From Bacillus sp. SORGH_AS_0510 (GTDB lineage Bacteria > Bacillota > Bacilli > Bacillales > Cytobacillaceae): 64,000 nt of DNA. The notes below the pieces were generated by a model that was not told where the DNA came from, made no database searches, and saw only the letters and a program-made list of their open reading frames with translations. Every line of letters begins with the position of its first letter. The stretch's first letter is position 1. Shown here one piece after another: positions 16,807-24,711 of this stretch. The translations under genes were made by a program, and so were the position numbers. Where the stretch lies: the NCBI RefSeq assembly GCF_030818775.1, contig NZ_JAUTAU010000001.1, positions 702,001 to 766,000 of the forward strand, in the 5' to 3' direction.

Positions 16807-17640
16807 TTGGGAGAAGAGAGGCATATCAGGCTTGGAAATGAAATGATCTTCACTAAGGTTATGGGAACAGGGGAACCTTTGGTTTTTTTACATGGTGGAC
16901 CAGGCGGGGAACATCGCTTTTTTCTACCACACTTACAGGATTTATCTCAACACTTTACTCTGATTTTTTACGACCAAAGAGGGTGCGGGCAGTCTGAAAA
17001 AGCGACTAATGAGGATTACACGATGGATGGAGAGGTTGAAACGTTAGAGGCCCTTCGTCAATTTTACAAGATAGAGAAACTCAATCTCGTCGGTGAATCT
17101 TGGGGGTCCATGTTAGCCCTTTTATATGCCGCCAAATATCCTAATCATGTGAACAAAATCTTTATGACGGCTGCGGTTGGTGCGACCATGGATGGATTTT
17201 TCCGTTTTGAAAAAGAACTGCTGAATCGATTATCGATAGAGGAACGGAAATGGCTGGAGGAGGTATCTCCTAAAGTGGACGCAGGTGAGGTCGACGTTGC
17301 TGAGATTTTTAAAATGATCGATCCTTATTACGTGTACTCGCCTGAAAGTTTGACGAAAAAGACGAAAACGCAGTCCAATGCCAGGGTCAATGAGCTAATA
17401 GGTAAAGACATTGCGGAAAATTATGATGTGTCAAAGGATGCGAACAAGTTGGGTCAGATCCCAATGCTCGTTGCACAAGGGGACCATGACATCCTTTCGC
17501 CTGAAGTCCTGGAACAAGTCTTACTTAGCTATATCCCCCATATAGAAATAAGGGGAATTCAAAATTGCGGGCATTGGTCAGTGGTTGAAAAACCAGAGCA
17601 GGTTCAGGCGATGATTAAGCAGTTTTTTCAAAAAGAATAA
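16807..17640 (+). CDS. Alpha/beta hydrolase, proline iminopeptidase-like
   Basis: 277 residues from a TTG at 16807 behind GGAAGGTGGG; the upstream GTG at 16789 overlaps that site. Motifs are HGGPGGEH (oxyanion loop, about residue 29), FYDQRGCGQSEK, the nucleophile elbow GESWGSM (Ser about 98), and a C-terminal NCGHWSVVEKPEQV with the catalytic His; the acid is likely in GDHDILSPE. HGGPGG and DQRGCGQS are hallmarks of the proline iminopeptidase/aminoacyl-peptidase group (S33). No signal peptide. Ends 29 bases before an ECF sigma gene on the same strand, possibly co-transcribed. Confidence 0.88.
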   Translation: MGEERHIRLGNEMIFTKVMGTGEPLVFLHGGPGGEHRFFLPHLQDLSQHFTLIFYDQRGCGQSEKATNEDYTMDGEVETLEALRQFYKIEKLNLVGESWGSMLALLYAAKYPNHVNKIFMTAAVGATMDGFFRFEKELLNRLSIEERKWLEEVSPKVDAGEVDVAEIFKMIDPYYVYSPESLTKKTKTQSNARVNELIGKDIAENYDVSKDANKLGQIPMLVAQGDHDILSPEVLEQVLLSYIPHIEIRGIQNCGHWSVVEKPEQVQAMIKQFFQKE

Positions 17641-17669
17641 TAGCTTGATAGGTAAGGGAGGACATCAAA

Positions 17670-18179
17670 ATGGGGTGGGAAGAATCTTTATTGGAGGAAT
17701 TATTTCATCAATACAGCCCTATTATTTACCGCTATATTTACTTTGTGACGAAATGCAAAGAGGAAGCGGAGGATTTGACACAGGAGGTGTTTATTAAGGC
17801 TTACCGCGGCTTAGCCCATTATCGGGGGGAGTCGTCGTATAAGACCTGGTTGTATACCATTGCTCGGAATGTGATTATTGATCAATATCGGAAACAGCGG
17901 AAAACGGATTGTTTGACAGATATACCGTTGCCGGATCTGAACCAGCTGGGTCCGGAGGTATTGTTAGATCTTAAGGAAGATACACAATTGTTGCACAGAG
18001 CGATCATGGAGTTAACGTTTCCCTACCGGGAGATCGTTATTTTACGGAAGATTAAAGGATATTCAACCTCCGAGACCGCCAATATTTTAGGTTGGGAGGA
18101 GGGAAAGGTCAAAGTCACACTGCATCGAGCTTTACATAGACTGAGAGATAAGTTGAATCCGAGTGCTCGCGCTAGTTAA
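17670..18179 (+). CDS. ECF-type RNA polymerase sigma factor
   Basis: 169 residues. Region 2 spans about residues 8-75 (YSPIIYRYIYFVTKCKEEAE, DLTQEVFIKAYRGLAHYRGE, SYKTWLYTIARNVIIDQYRK) and region 4 about 108-160 (LTFPYREIVILRKIKGYSTS then ETANILGWEEGKVKVTLHRAL). Start ATG behind GGGAGGACATC. Unlike most ECF genes it is not followed by an anti-sigma gene; the next gene is cwlJ. A membrane or hydrolase partner is not evident, so the signal is unknown. Confidence 0.92.
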   Translation: MGWEESLLEELFHQYSPIIYRYIYFVTKCKEEAEDLTQEVFIKAYRGLAHYRGESSYKTWLYTIARNVIIDQYRKQRKTDCLTDIPLPDLNQLGPEVLLDLKEDTQLLHRAIMELTFPYREIVILRKIKGYSTSETANILGWEEGKVKVTLHRALHRLRDKLNPSARAS

Positions 18180-18189
18180 AACCAGGGAA

Positions 18190-18225
18190 AACCAGGGGGA
18201 CGGTTCCGGCGGCTTTTCCCCTGTC
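18190..18225. repeat. Family B element, left half only (copy 3)
   Basis: CCAGGGGGACGGTTCCGG then CGGCTTTT; the right half (AGAACCGTCC) is missing. Directly downstream of the sigma factor gene. Confidence 0.6.
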
Positions 18226-18274
18226 GAGGGTTGGTCTTATTATATAAGCAATGACATGAATGTGTTTTTTTTTT

Positions 18275-18283
18275 CATACTATA
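18275..18283 (+). promoter_or_regulatory. Mother-cell sigma -10 box of cwlJ
   Basis: CATACTATA matches CATAnnnTA. GACA lies 18 bases upstream, in a block (CAATGACATGAAT) shared with copy 1. cwlJ of B. subtilis is known to be expressed in the mother cell from a sigma-E promoter, so the site is plausible. Confidence 0.55.
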
Positions 18284-18299
18284 TTTTGGGGGTGGAAAA

Positions 18300-18740
18300 A
18301 TGCCAAGAGCAAACTACCGAAGTTCAGACGTTGACTTAATGGCAAGGATGATGAGGGCAGAAGCCGAAGGTGAAGGAAAACAGGGAATGCTATATGTTGG
18401 GAATGTCATTGTGAATCGTCTTGTAGCCAATTGTTCAGACTTTAAAGGTTTAAGATCAATTAACCAAGTCATTTACCAAGTCCAAGGTGGAAACTTTTCC
18501 TTTGAAGCTGTTCAAAAAGGGAATGTCTTTTATCAAAGAGCAAGAACTTCTGAAAAAAGATTAGCCAAACAGAATTTGGATTATTGGCGTCAGCACCCAG
18601 CAAAATATGCCCTTTGGTATTTTAATCCACATGCTCCATGCCCTGCAACATGGTACGGTCAACCTCGTACTGGTCAATTTAAAGAACATTGTTTCTATGA
18701 ACCAAAACCTGGCTTATGTGATGCTGTTTATAGTGGTTAA
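18300..18740 (+). CDS. cwlJ: Spore cortex-lytic hydrolase CwlJ
   Basis: 146 residues, normal for CwlJ. The protein begins MPRANYRSSDVDLMARMMRA and continues RAEAEGEGKQGMLYVGNVIVN, containing the SleB/CwlJ-type (Hydrolase_2) catalytic Glu; further blocks are FSFEAVQKGNVFYQRARTSE, AKYALWYFNPHAPCPATWYG and the C-terminal FKEHCFYEP. CwlJ degrades muramic-lactam cortex peptidoglycan during germination, especially with Ca-DPA. The usual neighbour gerQ is absent. Promoter, gene and terminator form a compact unit that recurs twice in the window in broken form (4497 and 26504). Confidence 0.92.
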   Translation: MPRANYRSSDVDLMARMMRAEAEGEGKQGMLYVGNVIVNRLVANCSDFKGLRSINQVIYQVQGGNFSFEAVQKGNVFYQRARTSEKRLAKQNLDYWRQHPAKYALWYFNPHAPCPATWYGQPRTGQFKEHCFYEPKPGLCDAVYSG

Positions 18741-18767
18741 GCTTACTCTTTGAGTAAGCTTTTTTTA
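18739..18767 (+). terminator. cwlJ terminator
   Basis: AAGCTTACTC TTT GAGTAAGCTTTTTTT overlapping the stop codon; the same hairpin follows the third cwlJ copy. Confidence 0.9.
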
Positions 18768-18770
18768 GTT

Positions 18771-18954
18771 AGGCTCTGTTAAACTTGCCTGTTGATTTCC
18801 GCTCCAGGCGCGAGCGGTTCGTGGGTGTTTCGGCGAGCCTCCTCGACGCAAGCGTCTGCGGGTTCTCCCCTGAACCATACTCCCACAGGAGTCTTCGCGT
18901 CTTCCGCTCCAATCAACAGGGTGTAATAATCAACATTGTTCTTTAACACAGCCT
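18771..18954. mobile_element. 184-bp MITE-like element with target duplication
   Basis: Ends AGGCTCTGTTAAA and, inverted, AGGCTGTGTTAAA; flanked on both sides by TTAGTT (18765-18770 and 18955-18960), a 6-bp direct repeat that looks like a target-site duplication. The inside is GC-rich with long inverted repeats (GTTGATTTCCGCTCC near the left, CTTCCGCTCCAATCAAC near the right) and no coding capacity. It landed in the T run of the cwlJ terminator. Confidence 0.82.
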
Positions 18955-19160
18955 TTAGTTAAAGGAAGGGTGGATGGAGGGTGAGGTTGGTTTTGTGATT
19001 GCTGGCTTTTTCCCATCTAATCAAATTTAGGTACTCCTGGTATTTTGAGATAAACTTATGCCCTGCATAAAAAGAGGTTCTACGCTATCAAATAAAGTTA
19101 AGATTCATTTCAAGAATGGTAGTATGGTGTTAGATAATGGTTTAAAAGAGAGAATAGGAT

Positions 19161-19435
19161 ATGCCTGTTATTGAGCATAAAGAATTTATAAAAGCACCTG
19201 TTGAAGTATGTTTTGACCTGGCTAGGAATGTAGATATTCATACTCAAACGCCCTCCCAAACAAACGAAAAAGCAGTGGGTGGAGTGACAGAAGGATATTA
19301 GAGGAAGGGGATATGGATACTTAGGAAGCTAGTCATTTTGGTATGAAACAAAGGCTGATAACCTTGGTGACACAAATGGAAAAACCTCATAAGTTCGTGA
19401 TTGTATGGTGAAGGGGTGCATAAGTTTAATCAGGA
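19161..19435 (+). pseudogene. SRPBCC (polyketide-cyclase-like) gene remnant
   Basis: Opens MPVIEHKEFIKAPVEVCFDL then ARNVDIHTQTPSQTNEKAVG and GVTEGY followed by a stop. A later frame reads HFGMKQRLITLVTQMEKPHK then FVIVW and stop, the next part expected of a SRPBCC/START-like lipid-binding protein. At least two frame changes and several stops separate the parts, and the C-terminal third is missing. Confidence 0.7.
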
Positions 19436-19515
19436 AAGGGTTGCTGTGGCATCCTTATTGTTTCACAAACGCAAACTAGGTGTTTTGGTTGTATTGGAAT
19501 TTTAATTCCAACTAT

Positions 19516-19590
19516 TGTAGAATTCCACCTTTAATTTGTAGAATAAATGAAAATTTTGTAGAATTCCACCTAACTTTTGTAGAATTATTA
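19516..19590. repeat. Short periodic array, TGTAGAATTCCACC motif, about 21-bp period
   Basis: TGTAGAAT starts at 19516, 19537, 19557 and 19578 (spacings 21, 20, 21); two copies extend to TGTAGAATTCCACCT. Intergenic. Confidence 0.7.
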
Positions 19591-19671
19591 AGTTGAACTA
19601 TAGTTTTTTTCAAAAAGGACCATAAAACCGACTATATTCTTTAAAAGAAATTAATTTAAGCTATTTAACTA

Positions 19672-19705
19672 AGCGTTCCTGTGATAAACAGGAACGGCTT
19701 TTTTT
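19672..19705. terminator. Rho-independent terminator
   Basis: AGCGTTCCTGT GATAA ACAGGAACGGCT followed by T8. No intact plus-strand gene precedes it; it may belong to a lost gene. Confidence 0.7.
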
Positions 19706-19749
19706 CTTCACCGAGGCAGGCACTCCATTTAATAGATTTATTACCATAT

Positions 19750-20274
19750 CTATTTAAACACCCATGCAGGTACATCGAATTTGTGTAACAAAAAGGATAG
19801 GAATACTATAGATAGTATCCAAGCTATCAGGGGCTTTTCTACATGAATTTTTAATACGGTAAACATTACTATATTAAATAATACGGACCAATACATATTC
19901 CATCCGTTATGGTGTTCAATCAAGTTTAAATATTTCAGGTTGATCAATTCAATAAGGCTATAAAGTGAAATCCAAAACAATATCCAACCTATCTGTTTCA
20001 TTCGCTGTGTGGGGAATTTTCCTAAATAAATAAGTAAGGTTGATGAATATGCGCATGTCATAATTAGAAAGTCAATGATTAGATGTCCGAACAAAATTCT
20101 ACTTCCGAATATGGATTCCTTATAAGACCAGAATCGGTAATCATGCAATAACGCATTTTTAAATAGATCACCACCAATAAAGAAAAGCCAGGTTGGATAA
20201 TAAGTACGCCAATTCTTCCAGTCGCCCCATTTAATAGCAGCTCCCAAGAATAGAAGATTGAAAATGAAATGCAT
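19750..20274 (-). CDS. CBO0543-like multispanning membrane protein
   Basis: 174 residues from the ATG at 20274 behind AAGGGG at 7 bases. About five membrane helices. The protein reads MHFIFNLLFLGAAIKWGDW near the start and contains YPTWLFFIGGDLFKN, DFLIMTCAYSSTLLIYLG, and WNMYWSVLFNIVMFTVLKIH. The pattern of an N-terminal W..YYPT block followed by a late NGW.M.WS.L block agrees with small membrane proteins annotated as CBO0543 family in Bacillaceae. Function unknown. Two further proteins with the same late block follow (20549 and 21196). Confidence 0.7.
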   Translation of the reverse strand: MHFIFNLLFLGAAIKWGDWKNWRTYYPTWLFFIGGDLFKNALLHDYRFWSYKESIFGSRILFGHLIIDFLIMTCAYSSTLLIYLGKFPTQRMKQIGWILFWISLYSLIELINLKYLNLIEHHNGWNMYWSVLFNIVMFTVLKIHVEKPLIAWILSIVFLSFLLHKFDVPAWVFK

Positions 20275-20465
20275 ATAAAAACCCCTTAGATAATATAAGG
20301 TGATTTTACCCAAAAATACAGCTTTTATACGATTGTGACAGTGTGGTAGTCTGGTGAACCGTACCATTAGCAGAGAAAATGCACAATTCCAGTAGAACAG
20401 AGATTTAATGGTATATACAAAAGAAGATACGAAAGGACAAAGGATTAAAGAAATTCTTTGAAGAA

Positions 20466-20496
20466 AAAACCATTCGTAAATAAACGAATGGTTTTA
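20466..20496 (-). terminator. Rho-independent terminator
   Basis: AAAACCATTCGT AAATA AACGAATGGTTTTA, downstream of the gene ending at 20549. Confidence 0.75.
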
Positions 20497-20548
20497 TGTC
20501 ATTAGTTGTACTGGTTTTTGAAAAAATTAATGAATTTCACAAAAAGGG

Positions 20549-21025
20549 TTAGTCTTTATTTTTACTAAATAATTGTTCTGTTTTAAAAAGTTTTCTCGTA
20601 ATTTTTAGATTCAAAAATAAAACTAGAAAGGTTAGGGGATAAAACGCTGCTGAATACCACATCTTCCAACCATTATAGGTGAAGAAACCTGTTTTTAGTG
20701 ACAAAAGCTCAATGAGTAACGAAAAAACAGTCCAGGCAAAAATATAAAGAAATTTACTTGTCATACGTTTTTTAAAGGGAAAAAAATTCAAGAAAATTGC
20801 GTTTGTTGAAGGGTAAATTAAGAATTGTGCAAATAGGCCCGGCCAGTCGGGTTCTTTATCTAAAAACCAATATAATTTATACATTACATCAAATATAGCA
20901 TCCACGGTTCTCCCAAATGCTATAGCGAAAAAAGAAGTTATGTATATTTCAAAGTAAGAAATCCTTTTTTTCATAAAAATCGCAAACATATTATACAGAA
21001 TAAGGAAAATAAACATGATGTTCAA
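20549..21025 (-). CDS. CBO0543-like membrane protein, paralogue 2
   Basis: 158 residues from a TTG at 21025 placed 8 bases after GGAGG; an ATG three codons later is too far from the site. Four or five helices; blocks FAIAFGRTVDAIFDVMYKLY, LIYPSTNAIFLNFFPF and NGWKMWYSAAFYPLTFLVLF correspond one by one to blocks of the divergent gene at 21196 (FATLFGLLVDTVIAVKYKLY, VLYSTTSIILLNLYPF, YNWSIWYSALCYPFLIYFLV). The two are clear paralogues. Function unknown. Confidence 0.72.
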   Translation of the reverse strand: MNIMFIFLILYNMFAIFMKKRISYFEIYITSFFAIAFGRTVDAIFDVMYKLYWFLDKEPDWPGLFAQFLIYPSTNAIFLNFFPFKKRMTSKFLYIFAWTVFSLLIELLSLKTGFFTYNGWKMWYSAAFYPLTFLVLFLNLKITRKLFKTEQLFSKNKD

Positions 21026-21195
21026 AGGGTTTTCCTCCGAAAAAGGAATTTTTTACAGTATGGTCTAAAACCATCACAGTTATGCTACTTCTAAATAAAT
21101 AGATGGGAAGTAATGAATCTCGACGTTGCAGAATAGCTAGAGAAAAAATTTTACATAATAACATGGAATAAGTGGGATTTAAGGGGAGGGTGAAA

Positions 21196-21666
21196 GTGCA
21201 ACCACAAACGATTTTTGTATTTATAGCAAGCTTTATTTTTGCCTTAGTAGCTTATATAATTCCTAAAAAAATGAAACCGTATGAAATTTATTCAACGGCA
21301 TTGTTCGCAACATTATTTGGTCTTTTGGTTGATACAGTTATAGCAGTAAAATATAAACTTTATGTACTTGATAAGCCTGGAATACAAATCCCCCCATTGA
21401 TTGGCCAAGTTGTTTTATACTCTACAACCAGCATCATCTTATTAAACCTATATCCTTTTGATAAGTCGAAAAAATGGAAAATAGTTTACATCCTATGTTT
21501 CACTTTGCTTACTGTTGTATTTGAGTATATTTCTTTTCTATTTGGATTTATCAAATATTATAATTGGAGTATTTGGTATTCAGCGTTGTGTTATCCATTT
21601 CTTATCTATTTTCTCGTTTTGCATTATAAATTTTTTCAATGGTTGGTGAATCGTACATCTATATAA
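21196..21666 (+). CDS. CBO0543-like membrane protein, paralogue 3
   Basis: 156 residues from the GTG at 21196, placed 6 bases after GGGGAGG. Multispanning, with the same conserved blocks as the divergently transcribed gene at 20549-21025. No catalytic motif is seen. The head-to-head pair suggests duplication with inversion. Confidence 0.72.
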   Translation: MQPQTIFVFIASFIFALVAYIIPKKMKPYEIYSTALFATLFGLLVDTVIAVKYKLYVLDKPGIQIPPLIGQVVLYSTTSIILLNLYPFDKSKKWKIVYILCFTLLTVVFEYISFLFGFIKYYNWSIWYSALCYPFLIYFLVLHYKFFQWLVNRTSI

Positions 21667-21712
21667 TTGCGAATTGATACCTTTACTTTACGTAAAGGAC
21701 TAACTAAGATAG

Positions 21713-21796
21713 AGGGAGAATTTCCGCTTATTGATTCAAAAAATGTGAAAAGGGGGGATTTTTTTCTGAATAAGCGGAAAAATCGCCCCTTATTTC
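21713..21796. repeat. GCGGAAAAAT-type intergenic repeat cluster 2
   Basis: GAGAATTTCCGCTTAT and, inverted, ATAAGCGGAAAAATCGCCCC around a short loop; related to the clusters at 16445 and 23292. Confidence 0.5.
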
Positions 21797-21848
21797 ACTT
21801 TTTTGTCGCTTAATCGATTAGAAACAAGAATCTTAAAGTGTTAAAGGC

Positions 21849-22580
21849 CTATTGCCAATCTCTATTATCAACTTGCAACCCCTCACTCCCAAAAAAGTGC
21901 TCAATGTATTTCTTCTCCTCTTCCGCCGTTCTTACTTTTAATACTGGACTTTCGCTTTGCTGTGTGGGGTCACCTTTTATGTTCCGAATGGACAGATAGT
22001 CATTTTCGATGGCCGAAAAGTCTCCGTTTAACCACTTTTCCAAGATTTCCTGATAGGGTTCCGATGCGTGTAATTCAACTGCTTTATTTTTCAAATATTG
22101 TAGGTTTGCCCGGTTAATTTGGATCCTCTTGATATTTTCACTTGTCGCTGGAATACGGTAATTTTCCTCTCCCTTGAACTCAAGCTTTTGGAGAGCCATT
22201 GTAATCATTGAGTAGTAGAAGAAGTCATCATTTGTTTCAAAGTTCTTCATTTGATTGAAGTTGCTTGCTGCCCGATCGACTTCAGCTTGACTCACTTTAG
22301 GAACTTCGTGAGCAGGTGTAACGGCCTTCGTTGGCGCTGCTTCTGTACTTCTGATCTTTTGTGTATCATTCTTTATTTGATTACCGAAAGAAAGATAACC
22401 CAGTCCTATTACTAGAATGGAAGATGCAGCTACTGATATAAAATTTATCAATGGTTTCCTTGTTTTACTCACTTTTTTGTTATAGATTTGATTCAACACT
22501 TTAGCCTTTTCATTCTCCGTAAAATGTATGTCACCAAAACTTCCTTGGTCCATTTTTTGTTTCATATTATGTAAATTCAT
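21849..22580 (-). CDS. Putative membrane-anchored anti-sigma factor for the adjacent ECF sigma
   Basis: 243 residues: a cytoplasmic N-terminal part (to about 45), one membrane helix (about 46-66, LINFISVAASSILVIGLGYL) and an extracytoplasmic domain. No zinc-binding HxxxCxxC motif is seen. The start overlaps the sigma gene stop by 4 bases (ATGA), so the two are co-translated. The anti-sigma role is inferred from topology and coupling only; the extracytoplasmic part would be the sensor. I do not recognise a named family. Confidence 0.7.
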   Translation of the reverse strand: MNLHNMKQKMDQGSFGDIHFTENEKAKVLNQIYNKKVSKTRKPLINFISVAASSILVIGLGYLSFGNQIKNDTQKIRSTEAAPTKAVTPAHEVPKVSQAEVDRAASNFNQMKNFETNDDFFYYSMITMALQKLEFKGEENYRIPATSENIKRIQINRANLQYLKNKAVELHASEPYQEILEKWLNGDFSAIENDYLSIRNIKGDPTQQSESPVLKVRTAEEEKKYIEHFFGSEGLQVDNRDWQ

Positions 22581-23122
22581 ATTTGTAAATCCTCCGCAGA
22601 TAACTTATTTTTCAACAGCTGTTTTCCGCGCCTTAATCTGCTTTTGATTGTTTCGGTATTTATTTGGGTGATCTGGTGGATTTCGTGAATCTTTAATTCC
22701 TCATAATAAAATAAATAGATGATCTCTCTGTATTTAATTGGGAGCGATAATATACATTCCAATACCTTGTTGCTATTTTCTCTTCGGATCACTTCTACTT
22801 CTGTTGAGGTACTGCTTTTTTTAAAGGGATTGATAATCGTACTAAGAGAAACCATTTGAAATGCCTTGCTTTTTACCATATCTTTCGAGCGATTAATGGC
22901 TATGCGGTAAATCCAGGTTTTGTAGCTCGATTCCCCTTTAAAGGCATCGAGGTTTTTATAAGCTGCAATAAAGACCTCTTGTGCGATATCTTCAGCTAAA
23001 CTTGTATCTTTTACATAGGAAAACGCTAATCTCTTCACCATCGTGCCGTATTCGTTCATTAAATATATTAAAATAGTATCCTTACTGGAAAAATGCCTTC
23101 CTTCAAAATCATCTGCTAACAT
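22577..23122 (-). CDS. ECF-type sigma factor
   Basis: 181 residues from the ATG at 23122 behind AAGGAG; the longer frame from 23167 starts inside the promoter. Region 2 shows YGTMVKRLAFSYVKD, AEDIAQEVFIAAYKNLDAFK and SYKTWIYRIAINRSKDMV; region 4 shows LPIKYREIIYLFYYEELKIH and IHQITQINTETIKSRLRRGK. Layout resembles SigM/SigV/SigX-type factors. It is preceded by a matching ECF promoter and followed by a membrane protein gene that overlaps it, the classical sigma/anti-sigma arrangement. Confidence 0.93.
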   Translation of the reverse strand: MLADDFEGRHFSSKDTILIYLMNEYGTMVKRLAFSYVKDTSLAEDIAQEVFIAAYKNLDAFKGESSYKTWIYRIAINRSKDMVKSKAFQMVSLSTIINPFKKSSTSTEVEVIRRENSNKVLECILSLPIKYREIIYLFYYEELKIHEIHQITQINTETIKSRLRRGKQLLKNKLSAEDLQI

Positions 23123-23151
23123 AGTTTTGCTCCTTTTTATAACGTATTGCT

Positions 23152-23180
23152 TAGACGAATATACCATAAGAATTGTTTCA
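23152..23180 (-). promoter_or_regulatory. ECF-type autoregulatory promoter
   Basis: On the minus strand TGAAAC (23180-23175), a 17-base spacer, then CGTCTA (23157-23152), the standard ECF -35/-10 pair, 30 bases before the sigma start. Predicts autoregulation. Confidence 0.85.
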
Positions 23181-23291
23181 AAAATTGCATGTCAAGGAGC
23201 CACTGAAAAACACAACCTAAAAAACTGGTAAATATCTATAAAAATGGTTTTGGGATCATTCATTGTTGTTTTCCGTGTAGGTAGAAGAGTT

Positions 23292-23460
23292 CATAAAGGG
23301 AGAAATTCCCTTAAACTGCTCAAAAATAAGACAAAATCCAATGATTTCGATCATATAAGCGGAAAAACTACCTATATTTATAAGGTTATACCAGAGCCAT
23401 AAAAATAAAAAATCCTCCAAAATTGGTATAATGGACATAACCAAAAAAGGAGGATTTTTT
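23292..23460. repeat. Intergenic repeat cluster 3 with a long-loop hairpin
   Basis: 23292-23380 holds GCGGAAAAA-type repeats and the AATAAGACAAAATCCAA block shared with 16507-16523. AAAAAATCCTCC (23407-23418) and GGAGGATTTTTT (23449-23460) form a perfect 12-bp inverted repeat around 30 bases. It may be a terminator or the end of a lost element; no transposase is present. Confidence 0.5.
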
Positions 23461-23493
23461 CGCTTGAAGACCCAATTAAGATAAAATACCGAA

Positions 23494-23545
23494 TAGAACC
23501 GTCCCTGTGGTTTCCTTTTATGAAAAGCCACCTGAACTGTCCTTG
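23494..23545. repeat. Family B element, partial copy 4
   Basis: AGAACCGTCCCTGTGGTTTCC followed by a diverged inverted arm GCCACCTGAACTGTCC; overlaps the 3' end of the gene at 23518. Confidence 0.6.
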
Positions 23546-24114
23546 TGAATTCTTATTACTCTCTTGTTTAATTGCCTTATGCCTGCTAGGCTTAGTCTCA
23601 TCCATATCCAGCTATACAATAGGCTGAAACCTGCTATGGCGAGGATGGTTATAACGTTCCTATCACTTGAAAGGGAAGGACCTAGGATTGGAAAGTGGAA
23701 CATAAAGAGCAGCAACAGGATTCCGACTGTTAATGCTAACCCTCCCGCCAGGGTAACAGAAACTTTTCGTTTGGCCCATCTAAATCCCAGCCCTAATGCA
23801 ACCCCTAATAGACCGGTAGTAAATAGAAAGACCAAAACTTCGGAGGGCTGGATGATCAGTAGTAAGATGGCGGTGACTACATAAGTAAGCAGGCCAAACT
23901 GAGCAGAGATGATCGTAGCTAGCACAATCGGCCCGGTAGCCATCATGCTAAAGGCATAGCCGATCCCACCAATTAATCCGGCAGACTGTAAAATGGCCGC
24001 AATGGCTCCTAAAAGACTCCCCAGGATCATCCTTGTATTTTTGGGATAATCCACAACTGATACATCATGAGCTTTTAGAAAAAAATGTACTCCCCTTTGT
24101 ATCAATTTCAACAT
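23518..24114 (-). CDS. Multispanning membrane protein of unknown function
   Basis: 198 residues from the ATG at 24114 behind GAGGGGAGT. After an amphipathic N-terminus (LIQRGVHFFLKAHDVSVVDY) come about five helices separated by short Gly-rich loops. The last residues (RIHKDSSGGFS) come from DNA overlapping a family B repeat fragment, so the original C-terminus may have been replaced. Last gene of a probable three-gene unit after the sorbosone-dehydrogenase-like gene. Family not recognised. Confidence 0.6.
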   Translation of the reverse strand: MLKLIQRGVHFFLKAHDVSVVDYPKNTRMILGSLLGAIAAILQSAGLIGGIGYAFSMMATGPIVLATIISAQFGLLTYVVTAILLLIIQPSEVLVFLFTTGLLGVALGLGFRWAKRKVSVTLAGGLALTVGILLLLFMFHFPILGPSLSSDRNVITILAIAGFSLLYSWIWMRLSLAGIRQLNKRVIRIHKDSSGGFS

Positions 24115-24142
24115 ACTCCCCTCCCACATACATACTCCCTCG

Positions 24143-24163
24143 AAAACACCTGGTTAGGTGTTT
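24143..24163. terminator. Hairpin over the stop codon of the 24154 gene
   Basis: AAAACACCT GGTT AGGTGTTTT; the TAA of the upstream gene lies in it. It could attenuate read-through into the downstream membrane protein gene. Confidence 0.55.
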
Positions 24164-24699
24164 TGTTTGTAAAGGATTGAGATTGGTGCCATCTCTAACA
24201 TGTATTCTTGCAGGAGCAATTGATGCATAGTTTTTTCATGGACAATCGGGAAGGCAAGGGCAACGATTTCTTTCATGCCCAGTGATAATCCTAATTGTTC
24301 TGCCACAGCAAAGGCGCCCATCGCTTGTTGATTGATATGGAGCAGACTATGCAGCTGTTTCCATGAGCCTGCGGCGCCCCCCATTACATCTTGAAGGGAG
24401 AAGAGGGCTGTTTCCATGTTTGCTACCGTTTGTCCCGTAAGTTGATCACTAACAGTGTTAGGACTCTTATCAATTACCCGAAAGAGTTCTTTAGCACATT
24501 CTGTATGATGTTTATTTGCCCTCTTCATTTTTTCGATGGCTTCCCTAATATGCGGCTCCATAATGGTCGGAATTGCATTTGCTACCACGTGTTCAAGGGC
24601 AGTTTGAATCGTCAAGACATGGTTAAACCATTTCGCCACTTCCGAAATCTGTCCCGCCAGATACTGTTCATCTAATTCGATTAAAATCGTCTTATTCAT
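24154..24699 (-). CDS. Helical hypothetical protein (181 aa)
   Basis: Predominantly alpha-helical with many His residues (NHVLTIQTALEHVV, EPHIREAIEKMKRANKHHTE, LHSLLHINQQ), suggesting a DinB- or ferritin-like bundle, but no signature is certain. A Gly stretch (DVMGGAAGSWKQLHSL) lies near residue 107. Follows the PQQ-type sugar dehydrogenase gene after 12 bases, so it is very likely in its operon. Function unknown. Confidence 0.7.
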   Translation of the reverse strand: MNKTILIELDEQYLAGQISEVAKWFNHVLTIQTALEHVVANAIPTIMEPHIREAIEKMKRANKHHTECAKELFRVIDKSPNTVSDQLTGQTVANMETALFSLQDVMGGAAGSWKQLHSLLHINQQAMGAFAVAEQLGLSLGMKEIVALAFPIVHEKTMHQLLLQEYMLEMAPISILYKQNT

Positions 24700-24711
24700 A
24701 AGTTCTCCCCC

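Noticed and set aside
23407..23460. Possible insertion-sequence end (perfect 12-bp inverted repeat, GGAGG-like site, TTG)
   Set aside because: No transposase frame follows and no target duplication is visible; recorded only as a hairpin.
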